From Nonlabens sp. (GTDB lineage: Bacteria; Bacteroidota; Bacteroidia; Flavobacteriales; Flavobacteriaceae), in the NCBI GenBank assembly GCA_020630715.1, contig JAHDIQ010000006.1, positions 124,001 through 188,000 on the forward strand: DNA of 64,000 nt. Direction: 5' to 3'. The notes under the pieces are model-generated. The model did not search any database, was not told where the DNA came from, and saw only the letters and a program-made list of their open reading frames with translations. Of this stretch, positions 43,062 through 52,052 are shown one piece after another (position 1 is the first letter of the stretch; each line of letters starts with the position of its first letter). A program made the translations under genes and the position numbers.

Positions 43062-43382
43062 AGCAGGTCGCCTTATCGCACCGTTTTTTACGGTGAGGAA
43101 AGTCCGGACACCATAGGATAACATAACGGTTAACGGCCGTCGTTTTGTTTTCGCTTTCGCGAAAGCGAAATAGGACTAGTGCAACAGAAAGTATGTACAG
43201 GTAATGCTGTAGTGAAACCAGGTAAACTCTATGTGGTGAAATGTCGCGTAAATCAACGCTTGAGCGCGATCCGTGCGATGTTGAAGGGTAGGCAGATTGA
43301 GGTTGTGAGTAATTACAATCCTAGATAAATGATAAGGAATCCCTTTATTGGGATGACAGAATCCGGCTTATAGACCTGCTTT
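43062..43382 (+). ncRNA. rnpB: RNase P RNA, with a palindrome copy inside
   Basis: Class A ribozyme that trims tRNA 5' ends. Conserved region I GAGGAAAGTCCGGACACCAT at about 43094, AGTGCAACAGA at about 43177, GGTAAACTC at about 43221, and the 3' region ATGACAGAATCCGGCTTATAG. The ends pair (GCAGGTC near 43063 with GACCTGC near 43373) as P1. A hairpin ACGG/CCGT follows CRI. The next hairpin, at the place of E. coli P9, is formed by a full copy of the dispersed palindrome. Ends are +/- 5 bases. Confidence 0.95.
43152..43167. repeat. Dispersed palindrome inside rnpB
   Basis: Exact CGCTTTCGCGAAAGCG, extended to TTTTCGCTTT/CGCG/AAAGCGAAAT as a hairpin between the P8-like stem and AGTGCAACAGA. Confidence 0.95.
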
Positions 43383-43430
43383 TTTAAATTAAAGTTAATT
43401 GTTTTCTTATTTTGGCTACATTCTGTTTCT

Positions 43431-44111
43431 TTGCTAAAAAAAATTATCAAGGTTTATTTTAGTTTATTTTTAGTAATGTTAATTATTTCCTGTTCAACCT
43501 CTAATGAAGATAATAGTGTAGGGTTAGAAGGTAAAAGTACTAACCAGGAATTTATGGAGATGAACTCAACACCATTAACATCAGAAGACGAAAACTACCA
43601 ATTAGTTATAGATTCAAGTAACTCGTTTGGTTTATCACTTAACTTAAATGATGCTATCATTGTTGAATACAACTGGACACCAATTCGTTTATATAGAATA
43701 TCTTCAGTAGAGTCAAATACTTTTATTAGTTCATTTGTAATAGGTGGCGTTGTAAAATCTTATAAAGAGATTTCAAATGAGTATAATATCTCTTATTACA
43801 ACAACGCGAATGAACTTTTATTTACAGCAGAATTCGCGGAAGATTTGATTTCTAATCCCATAGATAGTGGGATGATTGGTGATTTAGGTGGAGCTTTTGA
43901 CAATACGACAATGAGTGTTTGCGATTGCCACGATGAGGAGTCTTCAGAAAATCACAGATTTGATAGAATGGAAAATTGTCACCAATATGATTACAAAACA
44001 TGTCTTTCTTGCGGACAAGACGTTTGTACTCAAGATATAAGATGTGATATGGCTCGACTTGTTGCAGGACCAGCCTATGCTGCTGGACTAATGATGGCTT
44101 GCTTATTCTAA
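43431..44111 (+). CDS. Cys-rich hypothetical lipoprotein
   Basis: 226 residues from TTG (43431); the only early ATG would cut the signal sequence. MLKKIIKVYFSLFLV and lipobox LIISC give a lipoprotein with Cys21. The middle is beta-rich. The last ~65 residues contain a dense set of Cys and His (CDCHDEES, MENCHQYDYKTCLSCG, DVCTQDIRCDM), probably metal-binding or disulfide-rich, then end in the hydrophobic AGPAYAAGLMMACLF. No family recognised. The next gene, 11 bases on, encodes a small membrane protein. Confidence 0.6.
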   Translation: MLKKIIKVYFSLFLVMLIISCSTSNEDNSVGLEGKSTNQEFMEMNSTPLTSEDENYQLVIDSSNSFGLSLNLNDAIIVEYNWTPIRLYRISSVESNTFISSFVIGGVVKSYKEISNEYNISYYNNANELLFTAEFAEDLISNPIDSGMIGDLGGAFDNTTMSVCDCHDEESSENHRFDRMENCHQYDYKTCLSCGQDVCTQDIRCDMARLVAGPAYAAGLMMACLF

Positions 44112-44122
44112 AATACTTTAAA

Positions 44123-44314
44123 ATGAAAAAAACTATAACATACATAGCGGTAACAGCTTTAATTGTGCTCTTTGTTGCCATTTTTTTGATGACAAGTGGA
44201 AATGCTGAATTGGCTGGCACGTTATACAGTATTTTTATTTTTTTGATATTCACTGTTGTAATCTTAGGTTTAATTTTCTTCTTAAGAAATAGTATCCTAA
44301 ATAGTAAAAATTAA
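44123..44314 (+). CDS. Small membrane protein
   Basis: 63 residues from the ATG at 44123 (MKKTITYIAVTALIVLFV). Two hydrophobic segments (about 5-25 and 34-54) with a short loop and an Asn/Lys C-terminus. Function unknown; likely cotranscribed with the Cys-rich lipoprotein. Confidence 0.6.
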   Translation: MKKTITYIAVTALIVLFVAIFLMTSGNAELAGTLYSIFIFLIFTVVILGLIFFLRNSILNSKN

Positions 44315-44354
44315 AGTGATGTAAGGCTATTTTTGCTCAAGCAAAAACATCCTC

Positions 44355-45992
44355 ATGATTACTGTAGAAAATATCGCTGTAGAATTTAGTGGAACGACCT
44401 TATTTAGCGATGTTTCATTTGTTATTAATCCTACAGATAAAATTGCCTTAATGGGTAAAAACGGCGCTGGAAAATCCACCATGATGAAGATCATTGCTGG
44501 AGCTCAAAAGGCAACGCGAGGTCATGTGAGAACTCCTGGAGATACAGTCATTGCTTACTTACCGCAACATCTACTTACAGAGGATGATTGTACTGTGTTT
44601 GAAGAAACTGCCAAAGCTTTTGCCCACGTCTTTTCCATGAAAAAGGAAATGGACGAGTTGAATGAAGCGCTCACAACACGTACAGATTATGAAAGTGTTG
44701 AATACATGGGCATCATTGAAAAAGTTACAGAACTAGGTGAAAAATTTTATGCGCTAGAAGATGTAAATTATGATGCCGAGGTAGAGAAGGCGCTGAAAGG
44801 ATTAGGATTTAAACAGTCAGATTTTAGACGTCAAACTAGTGAGTTTAGTGGTGGATGGCGTATGCGTATCGAGCTTGCAAAAATCTTACTTCAAAAACCA
44901 GATCTTATATTATTAGATGAGCCCACAAATCATATTGATATAGAGTCTGTAATATGGTTAGAAGATTTTTTAGTAAATAAGGCAAATGCAGTCATGGTGA
45001 TATCACATGATGTTGCTTTTATTGATAATATCACTAATCGCACCATAGAAGTCACTATGGGACGTATTTATGATTACAAAGCAAACTATTCACACTATCT
45101 AGAATTACGAGCAGATCGTCGTTCACATCAGATTAAGGCCTATCAAGAACAACAGAAATTTATTGCAGATAACAAAGCGTTTATAGAACGATTTAAAGGA
45201 ACTTATTCTAAAACAAACCAGGTATCGTCAAGAGAGCGAATGTTAGAAAAACTAGAAATCATTGAAATTGATGAAGTCGATACCAGTGCGTTAAAATTAC
45301 GTTTCCCACCATCGCCACGATCTGGAGATTATCCAGTAACGGTAAAAGAGGTTTCAAAATCGTATGGTGATAAAGTCGTTTTTGAAAATGCTAATATGTC
45401 AATCGCACGCGGTGAAAAAGTTTCATTTGTAGGTCGTAATGGTGAAGGGAAATCTACAATGATTAAGGCGATTCTAAATGAAATTGAGGTAGAAGGAACT
45501 TGCGAATTAGGACATAATGTAAAAGTGGGATACTTTGCTCAAAATCAAGCAGCTTTACTAGATGACAACTTAACCATCTGGCAAACGGTAGATGAAGTGG
45601 CACAAGGTGATGTGCGTACACAGCTTAAAAATATACTAGGGCGTTTTATGTTTAGCGGTGATGATCTAGAAAAAAAAGTAAGTGTACTTTCTGGTGGCGA
45701 GAAAACCAGACTTGCAATGGTTAAGTTATTACTAGAACCCGTAAACTTATTAATACTAGATGAACCTACGAATCATTTAGATATTAAGTCAAAAGATGTT
45801 CTTAAAGAAGCTTTATCTACTTACGATGGTACTATGATTCTAGTATCTCACGATAGAGCTTTTCTTCACGGTCTTTCTCAAAAGGTTTTTGAGTTTAAAG
45901 AACAAAGAGTCATTGAACATTTTGAGACTATTGATGCTTTTTTAGAAAGAAATAGAATAAAGAATATTGCAGATATTAATCTTATGTCTTAA
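44355..45992 (+). CDS. ABC-F family ATPase
   Basis: 545 residues, two ABC domains with no membrane segments. Walker A GKNGAGKSTMM (about 35-45) and GRNGEGKST in the second half; signatures FSGGWRMRIELAK and LSGGEKTRLAMVK; Walker B LILLDEPTNHID and LILDEPTNHLD. The arm between the domains is short. ABC-F proteins act on the ribosome (EttA/YbiT/Uup-like); resistance function is not implied by context. Confidence 0.93.
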   Translation: MITVENIAVEFSGTTLFSDVSFVINPTDKIALMGKNGAGKSTMMKIIAGAQKATRGHVRTPGDTVIAYLPQHLLTEDDCTVFEETAKAFAHVFSMKKEMDELNEALTTRTDYESVEYMGIIEKVTELGEKFYALEDVNYDAEVEKALKGLGFKQSDFRRQTSEFSGGWRMRIELAKILLQKPDLILLDEPTNHIDIESVIWLEDFLVNKANAVMVISHDVAFIDNITNRTIEVTMGRIYDYKANYSHYLELRADRRSHQIKAYQEQQKFIADNKAFIERFKGTYSKTNQVSSRERMLEKLEIIEIDEVDTSALKLRFPPSPRSGDYPVTVKEVSKSYGDKVVFENANMSIARGEKVSFVGRNGEGKSTMIKAILNEIEVEGTCELGHNVKVGYFAQNQAALLDDNLTIWQTVDEVAQGDVRTQLKNILGRFMFSGDDLEKKVSVLSGGEKTRLAMVKLLLEPVNLLILDEPTNHLDIKSKDVLKEALSTYDGTMILVSHDRAFLHGLSQKVFEFKEQRVIEHFETIDAFLERNRIKNIADINLMS

Positions 45993-45996
45993 GATG

Positions 45997-46536
45997 CTAT
46001 TCTTTAGTCTTAACCGGTGATGCGTATTTTTCCTTAATATCATCTATAAGCTTTTGCGTTTCTTGTCGATTCAGGTTTCCACTTATTTGTAACCTACCAC
46101 CAGAAATAGGACTATTGATCATAGGTGCCATAATTACTTTGTTATTTATTACAACAAAAAGTGGTTCCCTACTTTCATAAGCTTTTGCGGTTGCATCGTA
46201 CCAGATTTTATGAGCATATTCATATAATTCTATTGAGATAACGGGTCTATCCATTACGTCTTTATCTAGTTTTAAGAATTTAAAATCTTTAGGTACTATG
46301 ACAGGTTTATAGTCTATGAAGTACGATTTATCGGGCTGATATTCTAGTCTATAATGCATCGTAGTACTATCTGAAGTAGCCGGATAAATACCATCTATAA
46401 AGCTATTAGACTCTTTATTTATGACTGCAACTTCATTAGGATCAGGACTTACTAGTTGCAATCCTTTATCTGTTTTTTGAGTTAAACAAGAAGTGATACT
46501 TAAAACCACTAGTATGAAATAAATGATTTTATTCAT
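45997..46536 (-). CDS. Lipoprotein with SecDF P1-head-like domain
   Basis: 179 residues; lipobox in VLSITSCLTQ (Cys17). The C-terminal ~80 residues (EPLFVVINNKVIMAPMI, then GGRLQISGNLNRQETQKL) closely resemble the head part of the SecD periplasmic P1 domain. It has no membrane channel part. It may bind translocating chains or simply reuse the fold. One base overlap with rsmD. Confidence 0.7.
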   Translation of the reverse strand: MNKIIYFILVVLSITSCLTQKTDKGLQLVSPDPNEVAVINKESNSFIDGIYPATSDSTTMHYRLEYQPDKSYFIDYKPVIVPKDFKFLKLDKDVMDRPVISIELYEYAHKIWYDATAKAYESREPLFVVINNKVIMAPMINSPISGGRLQISGNLNRQETQKLIDDIKEKYASPVKTKE

Positions 46537-47090
46537 TATTCCTCTTCCTCATCAGGATTTTCAAAAAAACTAAATACCGTACCACCGTATCTACGTGAGC
46601 TTTCTAAATCTTTATGTTCACTCATATCTGTATGCTTAGAGTGTTCCATAATGAATAAGCCATCCGGTTTAAGCAATTGGTTCTCCATAACGAGGCTTGC
46701 TATGCTATGAAATTCATCTTGTTCTAATCCATAAGGTGGATCTGCAAAGATGATGTCATAGTTAGAGCGATGTTTTGAAAGAAATGAGAATGCATCTGCA
46801 ACGATTACTTCAATAGGCATCTCTAGTTGGGTAGCCGTCTTTTTAATAAAAGCAGTACAAGGCTTATGTTGATCTACCGCTAGTATAGATCCGGCACCAC
46901 GACTAGCAAATTCATAAGACATATTACCGCTACCAGCAAAAAGTTCTAAAACCTTTGCGCCGTGAATATGTTTACGATGCCTTAATATATTAAATAGCGC
47001 TTCTTTTGCCATATCTGTAGTAGGACGTACTGGTAAGCTTTTAGGAGCTTGTATTCTACGACCTTTGTGCGATCCTGATATTATACGCAT
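46536..47090 (-). CDS. rsmD: 16S rRNA (guanine966-N2)-methyltransferase
   Basis: 184 residues. N-terminal RIISGSHKGRRIQAP, PTTDMAKEALFNIL, SAM motif VLELFAGSGNMSYE, and catalytic ADPPYGL. It methylates G966 of 16S rRNA. Overlaps the upstream DUF3822 gene by 10 bases and the lipoprotein gene by one. Confidence 0.95.
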   Translation of the reverse strand: MRIISGSHKGRRIQAPKSLPVRPTTDMAKEALFNILRHRKHIHGAKVLELFAGSGNMSYEFASRGAGSILAVDQHKPCTAFIKKTATQLEMPIEVIVADAFSFLSKHRSNYDIIFADPPYGLEQDEFHSIASLVMENQLLKPDGLFIMEHSKHTDMSEHKDLESSRRYGGTVFSFFENPDEEEE

Positions 47091-47860
47091 AGTATTTGTT
47101 CTATTATTTGTGGAGCACCTATTACAACATTTACCTCTTTAACGTATGTATAGAGTAGATCGTAAAGATCTTTAGACGGTTGAGTTTGATACAAGAATAA
47201 ATTAATCTGATCTGGTTGTAAACCATTGTGTTCACTTGCAAATAAGGTGTAGTAAAGTATATCTTCAATGGCATCATGTTGATAAACATTATGAAGAATT
47301 AATGAACCGTTGTTGAATAAACTTAGATACATATGCGATTCTTTTACATCTAATATTACTGCATTATGAACATCATTATATTTTTTATGCCACGTGTTTA
47401 ACGCTAGTGACGTGTAGTGATAGAAGTTAAAATCACCATATTTTTCAAAAAAGAAGTTATTGATATTGCTGTAAGCTATATAAACCGTTTGATAGTCTAT
47501 GGTACTAATAGCTTCATCGTAACTTATAACATCTGTTTCTAGTAATCTGTTATTGTATTTAAGATAATTAGATGCATGTTCCTCTACAAAGAGAGAAGCT
47601 GGTACTCCTGAAAAAATGGGATGATGATAAATTAAAGTGACCTGATCAACCTCAAGTTTTCTTAACTTCTCATTATCCTGATATGCTTTTTGAATTTCCT
47701 CAAGAATCTCTGTAGGATTAGAATCGTATTTAAAAGAATAATCCCAACGATCTATAATATGGACTGCATTGTAGCACAAAAAAGAAAGTCCATCCTGATG
47801 AATCAGGACGGACAATTTATAATTACCAGTTTGTTCTTTATTTGTCTTCGTTAATTGCAT
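47081..47860 (-). CDS. DUF3822 family protein
   Basis: 259 residues from the ATG at 47858-47860; an upstream GTG in frame (47881) is less likely. Typical flavobacterial DUF3822 with an actin-like/ASKHA-type pattern (LSVLIHQDGLSFLCYN, later VILDVKESHMYLSLFN). It is regularly found next to rsmD in this group, by my recollection. Function unknown. Confidence 0.8.
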   Translation of the reverse strand: MQLTKTNKEQTGNYKLSVLIHQDGLSFLCYNAVHIIDRWDYSFKYDSNPTEILEEIQKAYQDNEKLRKLEVDQVTLIYHHPIFSGVPASLFVEEHASNYLKYNNRLLETDVISYDEAISTIDYQTVYIAYSNINNFFFEKYGDFNFYHYTSLALNTWHKKYNDVHNAVILDVKESHMYLSLFNNGSLILHNVYQHDAIEDILYYTLFASEHNGLQPDQINLFLYQTQPSKDLYDLLYTYVKEVNVVIGAPQIIEQILCV

Positions 47861-48587
47861 ACTGCCTAGGCCAGTTACCACTAGTGCTTACTTCATAAAG
47901 GCTACCTACTATGATGGCTTCACCATCTATAGCTTCTACGGCTTTAACTTTAAGTTCTTGTTCAAGTAGTTTTTCTGGTTGATCCCATAAAATATCTTTT
48001 TTACTTGCTACCGCTTCAAAAACACTAATACTTAAATCACCATCTTGAACAAAACCTGTTTCTAGTTTTATTTTCCCTGGAGCACCTTCAATAGGATAGT
48101 CCAGTAATTTTGCAACATCTACATTTTCAAATTTGGATTTTACACTTTCAAAACCTAAGGTGTCTGTGATAGTGATCTCTTTGTAATATCCGCCAGTTTC
48201 TGCATTAAGGCCAAAACGTCTGTTCTTTTCACGATCAACGACAGAGCTATCTCTACGTTCTGTAATAGCAAGTTGCGCCGTGTCTACAAACTTTGCAAGA
48301 GCATTGATATCGTTAGTATATCTTCCTACAATGAGTTTATGAGCGTTTTGAGCCTCACGTAGTTGAATCAAATTTGCTATTACCTTTTTGTAGCGCTCAT
48401 CTTTTGTGTTATTAAACTTTACAGGTGCTGCAATAGACTCGTATAATTTGTAACTAAAAAAAGCAATCACCACTAACAATAGTAGTTTTACAAAAATTTG
48501 AGATTTCTTAGGTATCTTGTTTATTAATAAAACTAAACCTATTAAAACTATAAGTCCTATAACTATAGAAAGGATAAATTGTATCAT
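47838..48587 (-). CDS. Conserved membrane protein of unknown function
   Basis: 249 residues. Two helices (about 3-22 and 31-49), then a periplasmic or cytosolic domain starting with a helix rich in Arg/Lys/Gln and a beta part. Its 3' end overlaps DUF3822 by 23 bases. First gene of the DUF3822-rsmD group. Confidence 0.7.
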   Translation of the reverse strand: MIQFILSIVIGLIVLIGLVLLINKIPKKSQIFVKLLLLVVIAFFSYKLYESIAAPVKFNNTKDERYKKVIANLIQLREAQNAHKLIVGRYTNDINALAKFVDTAQLAITERRDSSVVDREKNRRFGLNAETGGYYKEITITDTLGFESVKSKFENVDVAKLLDYPIEGAPGKIKLETGFVQDGDLSISVFEAVASKKDILWDQPEKLLEQELKVKAVEAIDGEAIIVGSLYEVSTSGNWPRQYAINEDK

Positions 48588-48708
48588 GTTATCAATTAAA
48601 ACTTAGAATGGTTATCAAAGCTAACAAATCTACAATATTTTTCTGCTTGACCTATACTGTTATATCAAATTTGAGTTAAGTTTATCCTCAAGTTTACTAA
48701 CAATCCTA

Positions 48709-50136
48709 ATGATCATAGCAGATTACTATAAGCATTTACTTCATGATTTTCCCTTTACGCCTACAAATCAACAAGATAGAGCGCTAGATAAGTTATCTGA
48801 TTTCATATTAAATAAAGATAAGGATCAGATATTTTTATTAAAAGGATATGCAGGTACTGGTAAAACAACCATTATTAGTGCTATTGTTAAAAGTCTATGG
48901 CGTGTAAAAAAGAGTGCAGTTCTTCTAGCTCCTACAGGTAGAGCCGCAAAGGTGATTAGTAATTATTCTGGTCGTACGGCTAGTACCATTCATAGAGAAA
49001 TTTATTATCCTAAAGGTCAGGGAAGTGGATCAAATGTTGAATTTAAATTAAAAGCTAATAAGTCCAGGAACGCCATTTTTATAGTAGATGAAGCTTCAAT
49101 GATTCCAGATATTGTGAGTGAAAATAAAATGTTTGGTGGTACAGGATCCTTATTAGATGATTTAGTAGAATATGTTTATAGTGGCATGAATTGCAAACTC
49201 TTAATTATAGGAGATACTGCACAGTTGCCACCTGTTAAATTAGATGTGTCGCCAGCTCTAGAATCAGATTTACTAGGACAACGATTCTTAAAAGAGGTGA
49301 TTACCATAGAATTAGATGAAGTAAAGCGACAAGAGCAAGATTCTGGGATTTTAATGAATGCAACCCAAATAAGAACTCATATAGAAGAGTTAGAATTTGA
49401 TTTTAAATTTTCTGTAGATCATTATAAAGACATTCAACGATTAATTGATGGTCATGAAATTATGGATACCATTCTTTCTGCATATGATGAACATGGCCAT
49501 GAGGAAACCGCAATCATTGTACGATCTAACAAACGAGCAAATCTTTATAACCAGCAAATTAGATCGCGTATTCTTTTTCGCGAAAGCGAGCTCGCAGCAG
49601 GAGATTACCTCATGGTGGTTAAAAATAATTATCACTGGTTAAAACCCACTAGCGCCGCTGGTTTTATAGCTAACGGTGATATTGTGGAGATTTTAGAGAT
49701 CTTTAATTTTAAAAATATTTATGGCTTCAAATTTGCTGAAGTTAAAGTGCGCATGGTAGATTACCCAGATATGAAACCCTTTGAAACGGTCTTATTATTA
49801 GACACATTGACATCAGAATCTCCATCTTTAACTTATGAAGAATCTAATAAATTGTACCAAGAAGTACGTATGGACTACTTAAAATTACCCAAGTGGAAAC
49901 AGTATAAAGAAATCAAGGCAAACCCATTTTTTAATGCATTACAAGTGAAGTTTTCTTATGCAATCACCTGTCATAAATCACAAGGTGGACAATGGGAGAA
50001 TGTTATGGTAGAGCAACCGTACTTACCAGATGGACCGTCAAAAGATTACCTTAGATGGTTATATACCGCCGTTACCAGAGCAAAAACTAATTTATACCTC
50101 ATAGGTTTTAAAAATGATCATTTTATAGAAAGTTAA
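48709..50136 (+). CDS. RecD-like AAA/UvrD-type helicase
   Basis: 475 residues, ATP-dependent 5'-3' type SF1B helicase. Walker A LKGYAGTGKTTII (about 44-56), APTGRAAKVI, Walker B FIVDEASMI, GDTAQLPPV as motif III, and C-terminal SYAITCHKSQGGQWENV plus YTAVTRAK (motifs V/VI). No RecB or RecC neighbours, so a solo exonuclease-V-alpha-like helicase. A variant palindrome at 49573-49588 encodes LFRES. Confidence 0.9.
   Translation: MIIADYYKHLLHDFPFTPTNQQDRALDKLSDFILNKDKDQIFLLKGYAGTGKTTIISAIVKSLWRVKKSAVLLAPTGRAAKVISNYSGRTASTIHREIYYPKGQGSGSNVEFKLKANKSRNAIFIVDEASMIPDIVSENKMFGGTGSLLDDLVEYVYSGMNCKLLIIGDTAQLPPVKLDVSPALESDLLGQRFLKEVITIELDEVKRQEQDSGILMNATQIRTHIEELEFDFKFSVDHYKDIQRLIDGHEIMDTILSAYDEHGHEETAIIVRSNKRANLYNQQIRSRILFRESELAAGDYLMVVKNNYHWLKPTSAAGFIANGDIVEILEIFNFKNIYGFKFAEVKVRMVDYPDMKPFETVLLLDTLTSESPSLTYEESNKLYQEVRMDYLKLPKWKQYKEIKANPFFNALQVKFSYAITCHKSQGGQWENVMVEQPYLPDGPSKDYLRWLYTAVTRAKTNLYLIGFKNDHFIES
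49573..49588. repeat. Dispersed palindrome, variant, inside a CDS
   Basis: CTTTTTCGCGAAAGCG, two bases from consensus, coding L-F-R-E-S in the helicase gene. Confidence 0.75.
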
Positions 50137-50137
50137 T

Positions 50138-50725
50138 ATGGATTTTATCACTTCAAATATGAATATATTCCTTAGCATCTGTCTGGGAATAGGACTGGCG
50201 GCTAGTGCTGGTTTCCGTGTGTTTGTGCCGTTACTTTTTCTTAGTATCGCAGGTTATACTGGTTTTATAGATCTTAATCCAGACTGGCAATGGGCAGGAA
50301 GTCTTACCGCGGTTGTTGTTTTAGGCGTTGCCGCGTTTGTAGAACTACTTGCGTACTATATTCCGTATGTAGATAATTTATTAGATTCTATTACCGTACC
50401 ACTGGCTGCAATTGCTGGTACTGCTGTGATGGTAAGTGTAGTAGGTGATTTAGATCCTGTTTATACCTGGACACTAGCTATAATCGCAGGTGGTGGAACT
50501 GCTGCAGCCGTTTCTAGTACAACAACAGCCGCCAGAGCAACTAGTACGGTAACCACTGGTGGTTTAGGTAATCCAGTAATTAGCACCGCAGAGGCTGGTT
50601 TTAGTGGCATTTTAAGTCTATTGTCGCTCATCGCACCTTTTGTCGCAGTAATTATTGTAATTCTTATATTGCTTGCTATTAGGAAATTATACAAACGGTT
50701 GTTTAAGAAAAAGACCGTAGATTGA
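50138..50725 (+). CDS. DUF4126 membrane protein
   Basis: 195 residues with about five hydrophobic segments and the family features SAGFRVFVPLLFLSIA and LLAYYIPYVDNLLDSI; the centre is rich in Ala/Thr/Val. Ends in basic KRLFKKKTVD. Function unknown. One base after the RecD-like stop. Confidence 0.85.
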   Translation: MDFITSNMNIFLSICLGIGLAASAGFRVFVPLLFLSIAGYTGFIDLNPDWQWAGSLTAVVVLGVAAFVELLAYYIPYVDNLLDSITVPLAAIAGTAVMVSVVGDLDPVYTWTLAIIAGGGTAAAVSSTTTAARATSTVTTGGLGNPVISTAEAGFSGILSLLSLIAPFVAVIIVILILLAIRKLYKRLFKKKTVD

Positions 50726-50733
50726 TGTGATTA

Positions 50734-50749
50734 CGCTTTCGCGAAAGCG
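50734..50749. repeat. Dispersed palindrome, intergenic, long-arm copy
   Basis: Exact CGCTTTCGCGAAAGCG within ATTACGC...GCGTAAT, so arms reach 12 bases. It lies just after DUF4126 and could form an RNA hairpin, but no T-run follows. Confidence 0.95.
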
Positions 50750-50796
50750 TAATTTCACCTCAACAATTAGTTTAATAATAAAGAAAACCTTACAAC

Positions 50797-51543
50797 ATGA
50801 GTCTTAAAATCATCGCAGTCATTCCAGCTCGTTATGAAGCTTCTAGATTTCCTGGAAAATTGATGCAAGATTTATGCGGTAAATCAGTGATTCTACGCAC
50901 TTATGAAGCAACTGTTGCAACACAACTATTTGATGAAGTATTAGTTGCTACAGATAGTAATATTATTTATAATGAGATTGTTACAAATAACGGTAGTGCC
51001 GTTATGAGTACTAAACAACACGATTGTGGTAGTGATCGAATAGCAGAAGCTGTGGAGCATCTAGATGCAGACATCGTCATAAATGTACAAGGTGATGAGC
51101 CGTTTACTAATAAGAATGATCTAGAAAAATTGATACAAGTGTTTCAAAGTGATGGGAGTAATGATATTGCGCTAGCGTCTTTAATGCACGAAATAAATGA
51201 TAAAGACGCAATTGAGAATCCTAATAACGTTAAGGTGATTACAGATTTACAGTTGAATGCTATTTATTTTTCTCGTAGTCCTATTCCTTTTAATAGGGAT
51301 GAAGATGTCACCGTTTCCTACTACAAACACATAGGAATTTATGCTTTTAGAAAGGATGCGCTATTAGAATTTTATAATTCAAAACCTACGCCATTAGAAC
51401 TTAAGGAAAAGGTAGAATGCCTGCGTTATCTAGAACATGGTAAGCAAATTAAAATGGTTCTCACAGGTCAATTAAGTATAGGTATAGACGCACCACAGGA
51501 TCTGGAAGACGCCAGAAAACTGTGGATAAGGCTAAATCACTAA
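50797..51543 (+). CDS. kdsB: CMP-KDO synthetase
   Basis: 248 residues; activates KDO with CTP for lipid A-core synthesis. N-terminal [15 protein letters not shown], then [32 protein letters not shown] and [15 protein letters not shown] complete enzyme, which supports LPS in the outer membrane along with LptD. Confidence 0.96.
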   Translation: MSLKIIAVIPARYEASRFPGKLMQDLCGKSVILRTYEATVATQLFDEVLVATDSNIIYNEIVTNNGSAVMSTKQHDCGSDRIAEAVEHLDADIVINVQGDEPFTNKNDLEKLIQVFQSDGSNDIALASLMHEINDKDAIENPNNVKVITDLQLNAIYFSRSPIPFNRDEDVTVSYYKHIGIYAFRKDALLEFYNSKPTPLELKEKVECLRYLEHGKQIKMVLTGQLSIGIDAPQDLEDARKLWIRLNH

Positions 51544-51570
51544 ACGTGATTTACAAATAATAGGGTAGTG

Positions 51571-51912
51571 TTAAATGCTAATTCCTACAGGAAGCATCTC
51601 TTTAAATTCTAAACGGTGACGTCTTACAAATCCTGCAATTTTAGGATGTGTAGGTACCATTTTAATATTCTTTTCTTCTCTAATATTGTGAAAAATGGCT
51701 CTTAAGAATTCACTTCTAAACTCTTTGTCATCTTCTAGAGATTCTGGAACGATATATTTAGTTAAGAATATCTTGCGTTCTTGTTGAGAATATTCAACTT
51801 TTGCAACTAGATCGCCCTTACGAGCTTCATACTGACGTAAAAAAGTATTGTCAGTTAATTGTAGGGTAGTTTCTGTAGTTTCCATGTTCATTCTTTTTAA
51901 CTCATTAGTCAT
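51571..51912 (-). CDS. Small GNAT-like (YjdJ-type) acyltransferase
   Basis: 113 residues. The N-terminal beta strands and the C-terminal MVPTHPKIAGFVRRHRLEF match the short Acetyltransf_CG (COG2388/YjdJ) group, where HP and the following helix bind acetyl-CoA. Substrate unknown. Start could also be the second in-frame ATG (MNMETT), leaving about 105. Confidence 0.7.
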   Translation of the reverse strand: MTNELKRMNMETTETTLQLTDNTFLRQYEARKGDLVAKVEYSQQERKIFLTKYIVPESLEDDKEFRSEFLRAIFHNIREEKNIKMVPTHPKIAGFVRRHRLEFKEMLPVGISI

Positions 51913-52052
51913 TTTACGACCTTACATTAATATATTTGGCTGATTAATGCGAGTATAAAAATTGCTCTTATCTTGCAAAGATAATTCACAAATGCTTAGC
52001 TATGAGAACACAAAACGTTAAAAACCAGTTTGTTGAATGTTTTAGGTAAAAA

